From Hyalangium gracile (GTDB lineage: Bacteria; Myxococcota; Myxococcia; Myxococcales; Myxococcaceae): a DNA stretch of 64,000 bases. Made by a program: the position numbers and the translations under genes. Each line of letters opens with the position of its first letter. The first letter of the stretch is position 1. Below the pieces are notes generated by a model. That model worked only from the letters and a program-made list of their open reading frames with translations. It made no database searches and was not told the DNA's origin. This document shows positions 1 through 9,680 of this stretch, one piece after another. The stretch lies in assembly GCF_020103725.1 (NCBI RefSeq), contig NZ_JAHXBG010000004.1, positions 248,001-312,000 of the forward strand, read 5' to 3'.

Positions 1-1515
1 CTCCTGACCTGGCAGGGCGACCTGGCCCCGGTGCGCAGCCCCATCTGCGTGAAGACGGACAAGGGGCTCGAGCAGAAGATCATCGGCTCCACTCCGCTGC
101 TCACCTCCAAGGAGTCCCTGGCCGCGCTCGACGCCGCCGTGCGCGCGTATGACCTTGGTCGCGGCGCCTGGCCCACCATGCGCGTGGCCGAGCGCATCGA
201 GCACGTGGAGCGCTTCATCGCGCGCATGCAGGAGCAGCGGCAGCTCGTCGTGAACCTCCTCATGTGGGAGATCGGCAAGACGCAGAAGGATGCGGAGAAG
301 GAGTTCGACCGCACGCGCGACTACATCGTCGAGACGCTCAACGCCCTCAAGGAGCTGGATCGCAACTCCATCCGCTTCGTCCAGGAGCAGGGCATCATGG
401 GGCAGGTGCGCCGTGTGCCGCTCGGCGTGGCCCTGTGCATGGGCCCCTACAATTACCCCCTCAACGAGACGTTCTCCACGCTCTTCCCCGCCCTCCTCAT
501 GGGCAACACCGTCGTCTTCAAGCCGGCCAAGTTCGGCGTGCTCCTCATCCGCCCCCTGCTGGAGGCCTTCCGCGACAGCTTCCCTCCCGGCGTCATCAAC
601 ATCATCTACGGCCGGGGCCGCGAGACGGTGGGAGCCCTCATGGAGAGCGGCAAGGTGGACGTGTTCGCCTTCATCGGCACCAACCAGGGCGCCAGCGAGC
701 TCAAGAAGATGCACCCCAAGCCGCACCGCCTCAAGGCCGTGCTCGGCCTGGACGCGAAGAACCCGGCCGTCCTCCTGGAGGACGCGGACCTCGACAACGC
801 CGTGAGCGAGTGCGTCACCGGCACGCTGTCCTTCAACGGCCAGCGGTGCACCGCGCTGAAGATCCTCCTGGTGCACCGGAAGATCCTCCAGCCCTTCCTC
901 GAGAAGTTCACCGCCGCCGTCGGCAAGCTCAAGCCCGGCATGCCCTGGGAACCCGGTGTGGCCCTCACGCCGCTGCCGGAGCCGGGCAAGCCCGCGTTCC
1001 TCAAGGGGCTCGTCGACGATGCCCTCCAGCACGGAGCCCAGGTGCTCAATCCCCACGGCGGGGAGATCCACGGCTCCTTCTTCTCCCCGGCCATCGTCTC
1101 GCCGGTGAACGAGCGCATGCGCCTGTACCACGAGGAGCAGTTCGGCCCGGTCATCCCCATCCTCCCCTTCGATGACGATGAGGAGGCCATCCGCTACGTG
1201 GTGAACTCGCAGTTCGGCCAGCAGCTGAGCATCTTCGGCAAGGACTCCAAGCGCATCGCGCGCCTCATCGATGCCAGCGCCAACCAGGTCGGTCGCATCA
1301 ACCTCAACACCCAGTGCCAGCGCGGGCCCGACACCTTCCCCTTCAACGGACGCAAGGACTCGGCGGAGGGCACGCTCTCGGTCTCGGACGCGCTGCGCGT
1401 GTTCTCCATCCGCACGCTCGTCGCGACGAAGACGACGGCCGAGAACAAGGCCATCGTCCACAACATCCTCACCCAGCGCGAGTCCTCGTTCCTCTCGACG
1501 GACTACATCTTCTGA
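1..1515 (+). CDS. NADP-dependent glyceraldehyde-3-phosphate dehydrogenase-like aldehyde dehydrogenase (5' end missing)
   Basis: Aldehyde dehydrogenase superfamily, closest to non-phosphorylating GapN, which oxidises glyceraldehyde-3-phosphate to 3-phosphoglycerate with NADP in the cytoplasm. The frame is open from base 1 and residues before the first GTG (position 31) already look like family sequence, so the true start lies upstream of the window. Visible motifs are the cofactor-loop VVFKPAK, the GTNQGA turn and the catalytic cysteine in FNGQRCTALK. The usual ELGGK general-base motif reads LGLDAKN, so the standard glutamate is a glycine and an acidic residue sits two places later. The subfamily call is inferred; aldehyde dehydrogenase is secure. 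Confidence 0.85.
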   Translation, partial: LLTWQGDLAPVRSPICVKTDKGLEQKIIGSTPLLTSKESLAALDAAVRAYDLGRGAWPTMRVAERIEHVERFIARMQEQRQLVVNLLMWEIGKTQKDAEKEFDRTRDYIVETLNALKELDRNSIRFVQEQGIMGQVRRVPLGVALCMGPYNYPLNETFSTLFPALLMGNTVVFKPAKFGVLLIRPLLEAFRDSFPPGVINIIYGRGRETVGALMESGKVDVFAFIGTNQGASELKKMHPKPHRLKAVLGLDAKNPAVLLEDADLDNAVSECVTGTLSFNGQRCTALKILLVHRKILQPFLEKFTAAVGKLKPGMPWEPGVALTPLPEPGKPAFLKGLVDDALQHGAQVLNPHGGEIHGSFFSPAIVSPVNERMRLYHEEQFGPVIPILPFDDDEEAIRYVVNSQFGQQLSIFGKDSKRIARLIDASANQVGRINLNTQCQRGPDTFPFNGRKDSAEGTLSVSDALRVFSIRTLVATKTTAENKAIVHNILTQRESSFLSTDYIF

Positions 1516-1534
1516 GGCACTCGCCGCTCGGCGC

Positions 1535-1813
1535 TCAGTCCCGGTAGCCCGGGTCGAAGCTCATCGCCGGCTGGCCCGGCAGGCACATCGGCCCGGGCCC
1601 GAGCGAGCCGTACCAGGCCGCCGCCATCATCGGCCGTGCACGGTGGCCGGGCCTCTCCGCGGGCTCCAGCTCGCGGGTGGCCGGGTGGGGGGCGAAGAGG
1701 CTCTGCTCCTTCACCCAGGCCCCCAGGCGGCTCAGTGCCAGCAGGAACTGGGACTCACGCCGGGGCAGCGGCGGCGCAAACCCCGGAGAAGTGCTCGTGG
1801 TGACATGACTCAT
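1535..1813 (-). CDS. small hypothetical protein (92 aa)
   Basis: A short protein that I do not recognise, beginning MSHVTTSTSPG and ending FDPGYRD. It has no signal peptide or membrane segment; the middle is proline/arginine rich. Reality is supported by a GAGGA ribosome-binding sequence about eight bases before the ATG and by its fit in the gap between the dehydrogenase stop and the next minus-strand gene. It is convergent with the dehydrogenase. Codon use is GC-rich like its neighbours, so a spurious ORF cannot be excluded. Confidence 0.5.
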   Translation of the reverse strand: MSHVTTSTSPGFAPPLPRRESQFLLALSRLGAWVKEQSLFAPHPATRELEPAERPGHRARPMMAAAWYGSLGPGPMCLPGQPAMSFDPGYRD

Positions 1814-1848
1814 GGGAGGGTTCCTCGAATCTGCCCAGTGGTTCCAAT

Positions 1849-1917
1849 CGCTTAACGCGGTGCGTTAGCGCCTTCAACCCATTATCGGGCGACAGCCACG
1901 TGGGTTTCGTGCTGTCG
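1849..1917. repeat. two small inverted repeats in the intergenic gap
   Basis: Arms 1849-1858/1862-1870 (CGCTTAACGC and GCGTTAGCG, one bulged base) and 1890-1896/1911-1917 (CGACAGC/GCTGTCG). They lie just past the stop of the DUF4390 gene and upstream of the 92-aa gene, so they may be the operon terminator or a regulator site. No T-run follows. Confidence 0.35.
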
Positions 1918-1930
1918 CGGAAGACGGGTT

Positions 1931-2536
1931 TTACTGGATTGGGCTGACATCACACCGGCCGGAGGCCTGGCGGGTGAGGTCCTCGGCCACGGTGCGCAGC
2001 AGGTTGCGAGTGACGGTGGAGCGCTCGTCCTCCGCGGAGGGGCTCTTGGTGAGCCAGGAGGCCACCTTGCCCAGGCTGGACGCCGTCACCACCTGGAGCC
2101 GTACGCTCACCTGCACCACGAAGGCTTCGCCGGGCTCGGGGGGCTCCTCCAGCGTCCAGGCGGTGCGCTCCAGCTCCAGCGTGGTGGTGCTCGCGGGCAG
2201 GGGCCGGCCGTCCAGCAGGTACACGCCCTGCGTGAACGAGAGCACCTGGGTGAGCCGCGCGGTGTCCACCTGCTCGTCGAACCACAGCTTGCGGCGGCGC
2301 AGCAGCGTCAGCTCCACCTCGAGCCGCCCCGCGAGCCCCAGCCGCAGCAGTCGATCCAGCTCCGTGGGCAGGAAGGACTGTGCCTCGGGACGCACCACCA
2401 CGCGCCTGCCGCTGAGCGTGGCGGTGCACTGCGCGCGGGGCTCCTCCGCCCAGGCCTCGGGCGCGAGCAGCCCCAGCGTGGCGAGCAGCGCCGCGCGGAG
2501 TCCTCGTGCCTGTGTCCCGAGCCGTCCCATGCGCAT
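1931..2536 (-). CDS. DUF4390 domain exported protein
   Basis: 201-aa protein with an N-terminal signal peptide (MRMGRLGTQARG, hydrophobic core, AWA cleavage site) followed by a DUF4390-like domain: a beta-rich middle with the WFDEQ region and the LERTAWTLEE segment, ending with a C-terminal cysteine in GRCDV. The function of DUF4390 is unknown. The start is set by a TGATG overlap with the stop of the upstream BamA-like gene, implying translational coupling; the longer open frame upstream runs inside that gene. From general knowledge, DUF4390 genes often sit beside ntrYX-type kinase/regulator pairs, and exactly such a pair lies upstream here, which strengthens the family call. Confidence 0.7.
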   Translation of the reverse strand: MRMGRLGTQARGLRAALLATLGLLAPEAWAEEPRAQCTATLSGRRVVVRPEAQSFLPTELDRLLRLGLAGRLEVELTLLRRRKLWFDEQVDTARLTQVLSFTQGVYLLDGRPLPASTTTLELERTAWTLEEPPEPGEAFVVQVSVRLQVVTASSLGKVASWLTKSPSAEDERSTVTRNLLRTVAEDLTRQASGRCDVSPIQ

Positions 2537-4911
2537 CAGAAGGGCCGTGTGAAGAGCAGCCGGGCCTCGGGGACCCAGTCCGCGCGGTCGTCCAAGCGCC
2601 AGGCCGCGGTCAGCTCCACCTCGTCTCCGAGGTGCAGGCTCGCGCCCAGTCCCAGCTTCGCGTCCGTCCAGCCCTCCTCCTGCCGCACCGAGCCCACGTC
2701 CACGAAGGCGCCCAGCGCCTCCCACCGGTACTCGGCGCTGGCGAGCACCGAGGCGTCTCCGCGCAACTCCTTGAAGCCGTAGCCACGCAGCGCGCTCCAC
2801 CCGCCCAGGCCCTCCAGCTTCTGCAGGGGCAGGTCCTCGCCTCCCGCGGCGCGCAGGCGCAGGCGCAGGGACTCGTCATGTCCGGTGGGCACGTAGAGGA
2901 CGGTGTCGCTCACCAGCTTCCAGAAGCGCGTGCCCTCGTCGCCTCCCAGGGAAGGATTGCCCACCTCCACCGTGGCGAAGCTCCGCAGCGTGGGCCGTCT
3001 GGGCCAGTCGTCCTCATGGGAGAGCAGGGAGAGCTCCGGGCTCCGGAAGAGCGAGCCGAGCTCCTCGCGCTGCGTCCCGTCGCTGGCGTACTCGAGCCGG
3101 GCGATGACGGAGGCGAAGCGGCCCTCGGTCGCCGGGGCGTTGGGGAAGGCCGGAGAGTCCCTGCGGAAGAGGGACAGGGGCGGCGAGAGGCTCACCAGGG
3201 TGGCGTAGGTGTCCCGGCGGTACTCGCCTCCCAGCAGCCAGTGGCTCCCGAGCCGCCACGTCGCGAAGGCCGCGGCGCCCTTGCGGCGGAAGTAGTCCGC
3301 GTCCGGACGGTTGAGCAGCGCCGAGTAGAGGAACGAGTCGATCGCGCCCATCCGCCAGCGATCCAGCGTGTCGGTGAAGTCGTGGAACTGGCCGCCCAGC
3401 TCCGCCAGGCCGAGCGAGGGCACCCGGCCCTTGGCTCCCATCAGCCAGTTGAGCCGGCGCTGGCGGCGCGTCTGCTCGGGATCCTCCGGGATGCGCTGGC
3501 CGCCCAGGCGCCAGGGAAGGAAGAGGGCCGTCTCCAGCGTCAGGTGCGCGCGGTCTCGCGGATCCCATAGCTGGAGCGCTCCCTCGAGCCCCGGCGCCAG
3601 CCCCGTCACCTGCGTGTGCACCGGGAGCAGGTCCAGCTCGAAGTCCGGCCGGCGGGCCCGGACGCCCACCACCACGCGACGGCCTCGCGTGACGAGGCCC
3701 GAGCTCGTGCCGTGCTCTCCCCAGTCGTTCCACCACGCCTCGGCGAGCTCCTCCCAGTTGAACTCGGCATGCTCGCGTCGGCGCTTGCTCCGCGGCTCCT
3801 GGCGCTCCTGGCGGAGGGTGCGGTAGCGGCGCGTGCCGTCCTCGGCCTTCTCCTCGACGAGCTGGACCTCCTCCGAGGGCCGCTCCACGGTGCTCACCCG
3901 GAGGAAGGGCAGCGTCTTCTCCAGGCGCCTCACCGCCTGGGAGGCATCGCTGCGCAGGAAGGTGTCCCCGGGCTGGAGCCCCAGCGCCTCCCGGACGCGC
4001 GGCACCATGTCCGCGTCCACGCCCTCCACGTCCACGCCCTCGATGCGGCCCTCGTCCACCTCCACCTCCAGGCGGCCGTCCGGGTGGAGTGTCGCGGCGA
4101 TGCTGGCCAGCAGGTAGCCGTCGTCGCGCAGCTCATCGAGCGCCCGCTCCAGGGCTGCCTTCAGCCCTCCCGGGATGATGCCGGGCAGCAGCTCGCCTCG
4201 CTCGTCGAGCCGGGCGAGCCACTCCCGCGGCGGACGGGGAGGAGGACACAGGGGAGTGACGGGCGTGACGTTCACCGTCAGGCTCCGGTCGGTGATGCGC
4301 AGCACCACCTCTTCGTCATCCTCATCCGGAAGCCTTCCGGGTGGCGGCCACGTCCACGTGCGGAACATCTCCTCGCGCAGCTCGCGGGGCGTGACGTCCC
4401 GCGGGCCTTGGAAGGAGATGGAGGTGATGAAGGGATGCTCCTCGAGGGCTACCTCCAGCGATGGCGCCGAGCCCTCCGCGAGGCGCAGCGTGGGCGTGAT
4501 GCGCGCGAAGAGCTCCGTGCGCGCGAGGCGGCGAAGACCTCGGGTGGCTTGCTCCACGGTGAGCGGGCCTGTCTCCGGGAGTCCGGTCAGCGTGCGCACC
4601 TGATCGACCGTGAGGCGCTGGAGCCCCTTCCAGTCGAGCCCCGAGAGCGTCTGGATCTGCCCGTCGATGCGGAGCTGGAGCGTGCCGAGCTGCCCCTCCG
4701 GCGTGTCGTCGTCGTCACGGCACACCTCGGCAACCGTCGAAGGCCCGGTGGTCGCGGGAGCCTGAGTGCCGGCAGCGGGCTCACCGCTGGTCGTTGGGGA
4801 GCTGGTAGGCGTGGGGACCGAGGCCGGGCCCGCATCGGGGCGCTCGGTCTGGGCGCCCGCCACGAGCGAGAGGAGACAGGAGAGAAGGAGTGCGATGCGG
4901 TTCATGCCCAC
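2536..4911 (-). CDS. BamA/TamA-like Omp85 outer-membrane protein with POTRA domains
   Basis: 791-aa exported protein (signal peptide MNRIALLLSCLLSLVAGAQ, then a low-complexity Pro/Thr/Ser linker to about residue 75). Residues ~80-330 resemble POTRA repeats: two modules around RIDGQIQTLSGL and EEHPFITSISF, and a third around LHPDGRLEVEVDEGRIEGV. A charged insertion rich in KRRRE precedes the C-terminal barrel, which has the LRGYGF loop motif typical of Omp85 strand-6 loops and ends in phenylalanine (LLFTRPF), as expected of an outer-membrane beta-signal. Omp85 proteins insert or secrete beta-barrel or surface proteins. This copy is divergent from housekeeping BamA and sits in an operon with DUF4390, so a specialised paralogue is likely. 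Translation may begin at the ATG two codons later. Confidence 0.75.
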   Translation of the reverse strand: MGMNRIALLLSCLLSLVAGAQTERPDAGPASVPTPTSSPTTSGEPAAGTQAPATTGPSTVAEVCRDDDDTPEGQLGTLQLRIDGQIQTLSGLDWKGLQRLTVDQVRTLTGLPETGPLTVEQATRGLRRLARTELFARITPTLRLAEGSAPSLEVALEEHPFITSISFQGPRDVTPRELREEMFRTWTWPPPGRLPDEDDEEVVLRITDRSLTVNVTPVTPLCPPPRPPREWLARLDERGELLPGIIPGGLKAALERALDELRDDGYLLASIAATLHPDGRLEVEVDEGRIEGVDVEGVDADMVPRVREALGLQPGDTFLRSDASQAVRRLEKTLPFLRVSTVERPSEEVQLVEEKAEDGTRRYRTLRQERQEPRSKRRREHAEFNWEELAEAWWNDWGEHGTSSGLVTRGRRVVVGVRARRPDFELDLLPVHTQVTGLAPGLEGALQLWDPRDRAHLTLETALFLPWRLGGQRIPEDPEQTRRQRRLNWLMGAKGRVPSLGLAELGGQFHDFTDTLDRWRMGAIDSFLYSALLNRPDADYFRRKGAAAFATWRLGSHWLLGGEYRRDTYATLVSLSPPLSLFRRDSPAFPNAPATEGRFASVIARLEYASDGTQREELGSLFRSPELSLLSHEDDWPRRPTLRSFATVEVGNPSLGGDEGTRFWKLVSDTVLYVPTGHDESLRLRLRAAGGEDLPLQKLEGLGGWSALRGYGFKELRGDASVLASAEYRWEALGAFVDVGSVRQEEGWTDAKLGLGASLHLGDEVELTAAWRLDDRADWVPEARLLFTRPF

Positions 4912-5002
4912 CTGGAGAGCACGCGCCGTTCCAGCCGAGGCCGTGCCGTAAGTGCCCGGAAGGACGAGGAGCGAGTGGCTGGACAGATGTCATTTCCACA
5001 TC

Positions 5003-5036
5003 GCGATGTCACGGCGTGATGTGAGGGTGACATCGC
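5003..5036. terminator. 10-bp perfect inverted repeat just after the regulator stop codon
   Basis: GCGATGTCAC (5003-5012) pairs with GTGACATCGC (5027-5036) across a 14-base loop, starting two bases after the stop of the minus-strand NtrX-like gene. There is no T-run. Related GATGTSA words occur in and beside it (near 4986 and 5018), so it could equally be an operator upstream of the BamA-like gene. Confidence 0.4.
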
Positions 5037-5038
5037 CC

Positions 5039-6394
<1,356 letters not shown>

Positions 6395-6395
6395 G

Positions 6396-6475
6396 TCACG
6401 GCCCTGTCAGGGAGAGGTCCACGCAGGCCAGCGTACCCCCATCGGAGGCGAAAGCCGTGCCATGTGGTGCCCGTC
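6396..6475 (-). pseudogene. remnant of a histidine-kinase C-terminus abutting the regulator start
   Basis: Read on the minus strand this stretch gives ...APHGTAFASDGGTLACVDL followed by a few residues and TGA, one base before the regulator ATG. That resembles the last ~25 residues of a HisKA kinase and parallels the true end of the upstream kinase (GGGTLALVDLPLAPPTP). It has no start or body and is in a different frame from the intact kinase. I infer that this was the original kinase end, displaced by an insertion or rearrangement that brought in the 66-bp repeats. Confidence 0.45.
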
Positions 6476-6531
6476 GGTGGCCGGCCTCGACACCCTTCGG
6501 ACGCGACAGAGGCCTCCGAGGGCCCGGTGGC

Positions 6532-6663
6532 GGCGAGCATCCGCCGAACTGGTATGCCTGTCATACCAGTTGGGCCAGCTTTCGGCCGGCAGGGGGAGGC
6601 GAGCATCCGCCGAACTGGTATGCCTGTCATACCAGTTGGGCCAGCTTTCGGCCGACAGGGGGA
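6532..6663. repeat. two tandem 66-bp repeats, each with a perfect 10-bp palindrome
   Basis: Unit 1 is 6532-6597 and unit 2 is 6598-6663; they differ at one base (ggccggc versus ggccgac). Each contains AACTGGTATG-CCTGT-CATACCAGTT (6547-6571 and 6613-6637), a perfect dyad with a 5-base centre, flanked by weaker hairpins (GGCG...CGCC and GGCC...GGCC). They lie in the 314-bp gap between the kinase and its response regulator. The dyad could be an operator (TGGTAT...ATACCA is reminiscent of GntR-type sites), an mRNA hairpin, or a repetitive element. Confidence 0.8.
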
Positions 6664-6708
6664 GGCGGAGGGGGCCACCCGGTGGCTCGTGAAGCCCGTG
6701 CCCTGGCC

Positions 6709-7911
6709 TCATGGCGTGGGCGGTGCCAGCGGCAGGTCCACGAGCGCCAGCGTTCCGCCTCCGGGGGCGGGCTCGAGGCGCAGGGTGCCGCCATGCTCGT
6801 GGGCGATCTTCTGCGCGATGGGCAGGCCCAGCCCGCTGCCCTCCGGCTTGGTGCTGAAGAGGCCCCGGGTGAGGGCGGCGCCTTCCAGCACGGCGGGGAT
6901 GCCCGTGCCCCCATCCCGGATGGTGACGCGGAGCCTGGACGGCTGGGGCTCCACCGCGATGCGGACCGGAGAGGCTCCCGGAGCCGAGGCCTCCGTCGCG
7001 TTCTTCACCAGGTTGCCGAACAGTCGCCGCAGCCCGTCTGGATCCGCTTGGAGGGTGAACTCCCCACCCGGCGCCAGCTCCACGGGCACGGGCGAGGTGC
7101 CCTGGTACAGCGTGCACACCTCGGCGAGCAGCGGCCTCAGGGCCACGGGCTGGAAGCGGGGCGCGGGCAGGCGGGCGAAGGCGGAGAAGCTCTGCGTCAT
7201 CCGCATGAGCAGCTCCACCTCCTCCTGGAGCAGCGCGACGGCCTCCGAGATGCGCGCCGCGTCGGGAGGTGAAGACCCATCCGAGCGGGACAGTCGGGCC
7301 AGCGAGAGCTTCATGGCCGTGAGCGGGTTCTTCAGCTCGTGGGCCAGCGCCCGGGCGATGTCCTGCCAGGCGGCGATCTGCTCGGCGGCCTTGAGGCGCT
7401 CGCGCTGGGCGAGCAGCTCCTGGCCCATGCGGTTGAAGCCGGCGAAGAGGAACTGGAACTCGTCACGCGGGTGCTCGGGCGCCGGCAGGCGGATGGACAG
7501 GTCTCCCCGCGCATAGGTCGCCATGCCCTGGGTGAGCGTGGTGACGGGACGCGAGAGTGCCCGCCCGAGCAGCGCCGCGGCCAGGGCGAGCACCACCGCC
7601 GAGACCAGCACGAGCGCGGCGATGAACATGGGCACCCGCCGCACGAGCGCCCCTCGCGCCAGCTCCGCCTGCGCCAGGTTGAGGCGTGCCTCGTCCAGCG
7701 GAGCCTGTGAGATGCCCCGGCGCTCCAGCTCGCCCGACACCTCATCGAGGACGCGCTCCACGGGGGCCACGGACACCGACAGGAGCCGCTCCAGTGCGCT
7801 CCGCGCGAGCAGCCCCATCAGCACGAGCGGGACGAGCCCCGCCACCAGCATCACGGCCAGCAGCCGACGACGGAAGCGGTGAGGAGGCGCCGAGAGGGCG
7901 GGAGGAGCCAT
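6709..7911 (-). CDS. NtrY-like membrane sensor histidine kinase
   Basis: About 400 aa. TM1 is at roughly residues 15-35 and TM2 at 95-120, enclosing a ~55-residue periplasmic loop; a HAMP linker (RPVTTLTQGM...) follows, then HisKA with the phospho-accepting His in ALAHELKNPL (near 191) and HATPase with N-box NLVKNATEAS, G1 DGGTGIP and G2 GSGLGLPIAQ. It should autophosphorylate and pass phosphate to the NtrX-like regulator downstream. The start is placed at the ATG at 7911; a GTG three codons upstream is possible and neither has a good ribosome-binding site. The spacing to the regulator is unusually large (314 bp) because of the repeat insertion. Confidence 0.88.
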   Translation of the reverse strand: MAPPALSAPPHRFRRRLLAVMLVAGLVPLVLMGLLARSALERLLSVSVAPVERVLDEVSGELERRGISQAPLDEARLNLAQAELARGALVRRVPMFIAALVLVSAVVLALAAALLGRALSRPVTTLTQGMATYARGDLSIRLPAPEHPRDEFQFLFAGFNRMGQELLAQRERLKAAEQIAAWQDIARALAHELKNPLTAMKLSLARLSRSDGSSPPDAARISEAVALLQEEVELLMRMTQSFSAFARLPAPRFQPVALRPLLAEVCTLYQGTSPVPVELAPGGEFTLQADPDGLRRLFGNLVKNATEASAPGASPVRIAVEPQPSRLRVTIRDGGTGIPAVLEGAALTRGLFSTKPEGSGLGLPIAQKIAHEHGGTLRLEPAPGGGTLALVDLPLAPPTP

Positions 7912-8009
7912 GGAGGACACACGGACCGCGCAGGAGAACGCGGCAGTGCTACCACCAAGTGCCCCGCTTCAGGGCTCGAACGGTGCTCCTCCCGAGAGGG
8001 CCTCGCGGC

Positions 8010-8315
8010 TCAGGCGGCCTTCAGGCCGGGCCGGGTAGAGGCGGTGGTGGCCTTCGTCGTCTCGAGCAGGAAGTCCACCAGGCTGCCCACGGTGTCCTGC
8101 CCGGGGCGCAGGGCTCGGATGAACCACGGGGTGAACGCGCGACCCTCGCCTGTTACCTCGGTCTGGAGCCGAGACATCAGCGAGTCCAGGTGGCTGGGGG
8201 TCAGGTCGAGATCGCCCGTCAGCGAAGCCGCCTCGGTGACGCGGCTCGGGTGGAGGCCCGGGCGGCTGTCCAGGATGATGCGGCGGACGTGATCGAGAGT
8301 CTTCTGCCGGTACAT
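8010..8315 (-). CDS. acyl-carrier-protein-like small protein
   Basis: 101 aa beginning MYRQKTLDHVRRII. The pattern of three helices with DLDLTPSHLDSLMSRLQ and DTVGSLVDFLLE resembles acyl carrier proteins. In the alignment, however, the phosphopantetheine serine of the DSL motif falls on a proline; the nearby serines (TPS and LDS) are displaced by one and five places. It may be a carrier-like adaptor that is not pantetheinylated. The start is chosen because GAGGA lies about five bases upstream; a good vegetative promoter precedes it. No biosynthetic partner lies nearby. Family assignment is tentative. Confidence 0.6.
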   Translation of the reverse strand: MYRQKTLDHVRRIILDSRPGLHPSRVTEAASLTGDLDLTPSHLDSLMSRLQTEVTGEGRAFTPWFIRALRPGQDTVGSLVDFLLETTKATTASTRPGLKAA

Positions 8316-8366
8316 AGATTCCTCAGGTTGTGGTGCAGGGGCCGTCCCCCCGTGCAACCGGGCACA

Positions 8367-8395
8367 TTTCTAAAAATTCCTCGAATTCATGTCAA
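8367..8395 (-). promoter_or_regulatory. sigma-70 type promoter of the carrier-like gene
   Basis: On the minus strand TTGACA (8395-8390), a 17-base spacer, then TAGAAA (8372-8367), about 45 bases before the ATG start. It sits in an AT-rich island (about 8365-8450) that contrasts with the GC-rich surroundings and also forms the 5' region of the divergent membrane-protein gene. Confidence 0.7.
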
Positions 8396-8520
8396 ACCAG
8401 TAATTTGAGGAAAATTAGCCAGACTTGCTCAGTGGATAATTCCAGTAAGACGGGTGGCGCTGCACGCAGGTGGGCTGCCCTCGTGGGGCTGGGACGCGAG
8501 GCCTGATAGCCTCGGAGCGG

Positions 8521-9666
8521 ATGGCTCGCCTTCTCGCTCCGTCCCAGAGTTGGCTGTTCGGCCGCGGAGTGGATCTCACCGTCTTCGCCGGGGTTGCACT
8601 CGTGTCCGTGGCGCTGGTGCTCGCGGCCCCGTGGCTCGGCGCGGTGGGCGATACGCCCCTGTGGGCCTGGGTGCTGCTCGTCGTCTGCGTGGACGTGGCC
8701 CACGTCTGGTCCACGGTGTTCCGCACCTATCTCGATGGCGAGGAGCTGAGCCGACGGCCCGCGCTCTACATCATCGCCCCGCTCGGGGCCTATGTGCTCG
8801 GCGTGCTGGCCCACCTGGTGTCCGCCGGCCTGTTCTGGCGGCTCTTCGCGTACGTGGCCCTGCTCCACTTCGTGCGCCAGCAGTACGGGTGGGTGGCCCT
8901 CTATGATCGGAAGGCCCGCGTCTCGGACTTCGAGCGCCGCCTGGATGCCGCCGCCATCTACGCGGCCACGCTGGGGCCCGTCGTCTGGTGGCACGCCCAC
9001 CTCCCGCGCGCCTTCTGGTGGTTCGTGGAGAACGACTTCATCTCCGGGCTGCCCGCGTGGGTGGGGACGGTGGCGCTGGCCGTCCACGGGCTGGTGCTGG
9101 TGGCCTGGGCCGGCTTCCAGGCGGCTCGGGTGGTGCGCGGCGAGGGGCTCCAGGTCGGCAAGGTGCTGCTCGTGCTGGCCACATGGGTGACGTGGTTCGG
9201 CGGCATCGTCCTGGCCCAGGATGACTTCACCTTCACGGTGATGAACATCCTCCTCCACGGCGTGCCGTACTTCGCGCTCCTGTTCCGCTACGCGCGCGGG
9301 CGGCAGGCCGAGGGCGGGTATGGGCCCTTCTCCCTGCTGGTGCGCGCGGGGCTGCCCGCGTTCCTCCTCTTCCTCGTGGCGCTGGCCTGGGGGGAGGAAC
9401 TGCTCTGGGATCGGCTCATCTGGCACGACCGGCCCGCCCTCTTCGGCGACAGCGGCCTGTCCCTGCCCCCGGACCTGCTGGCGCTCGTGGTGCCGCTGCT
9501 CGCGCTGCCCCAGGCGACGCACTACCTGCTGGATGCCTTCGTCTGGAAGCCGAGCCGGGATCCAGCGCTCCTGGCCCGCCTGGGGTGGGCTCCCGGGGCG
9601 CGAGAAGGTTCGCCACGTGGCACCGTGACACCGTCGCCGGTAGCCATGGCGCGTCCCGCCGAGTAA
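8521..9666 (+). CDS. multi-pass membrane protein with conserved-looking histidines, unknown function
   Basis: 381 aa with roughly eight hydrophobic segments. Histidines occur at helix ends in motif-like settings: DVAHVWSTVFRTYLD, HFVRQQYGW, NILLHGVPYF and ATHYLLDAFVW. This suggests metal or haem binding, somewhat like membrane di-iron or Brp/Blh-type enzymes, but I cannot name a family. The start at 8521 has GGAG in the preceding bases; an upstream ATG (8470) would add 17 non-hydrophobic residues. Its stop is only 14 bases before otsAB, so the two are probably co-transcribed. Confidence 0.7.
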   Translation: MARLLAPSQSWLFGRGVDLTVFAGVALVSVALVLAAPWLGAVGDTPLWAWVLLVVCVDVAHVWSTVFRTYLDGEELSRRPALYIIAPLGAYVLGVLAHLVSAGLFWRLFAYVALLHFVRQQYGWVALYDRKARVSDFERRLDAAAIYAATLGPVVWWHAHLPRAFWWFVENDFISGLPAWVGTVALAVHGLVLVAWAGFQAARVVRGEGLQVGKVLLVLATWVTWFGGIVLAQDDFTFTVMNILLHGVPYFALLFRYARGRQAEGGYGPFSLLVRAGLPAFLLFLVALAWGEELLWDRLIWHDRPALFGDSGLSLPPDLLALVVPLLALPQATHYLLDAFVWKPSRDPALLARLGWAPGAREGSPRGTVTPSPVAMARPAE

Positions 9667-9680
9667 GTCGGAGGTCGCCT

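Noticed and set aside
5003-5036. Calling this inverted repeat a classical rho-independent terminator with confidence
   Set aside because: No T-tract on either strand; repeated GATGTSA words allow an operator instead.
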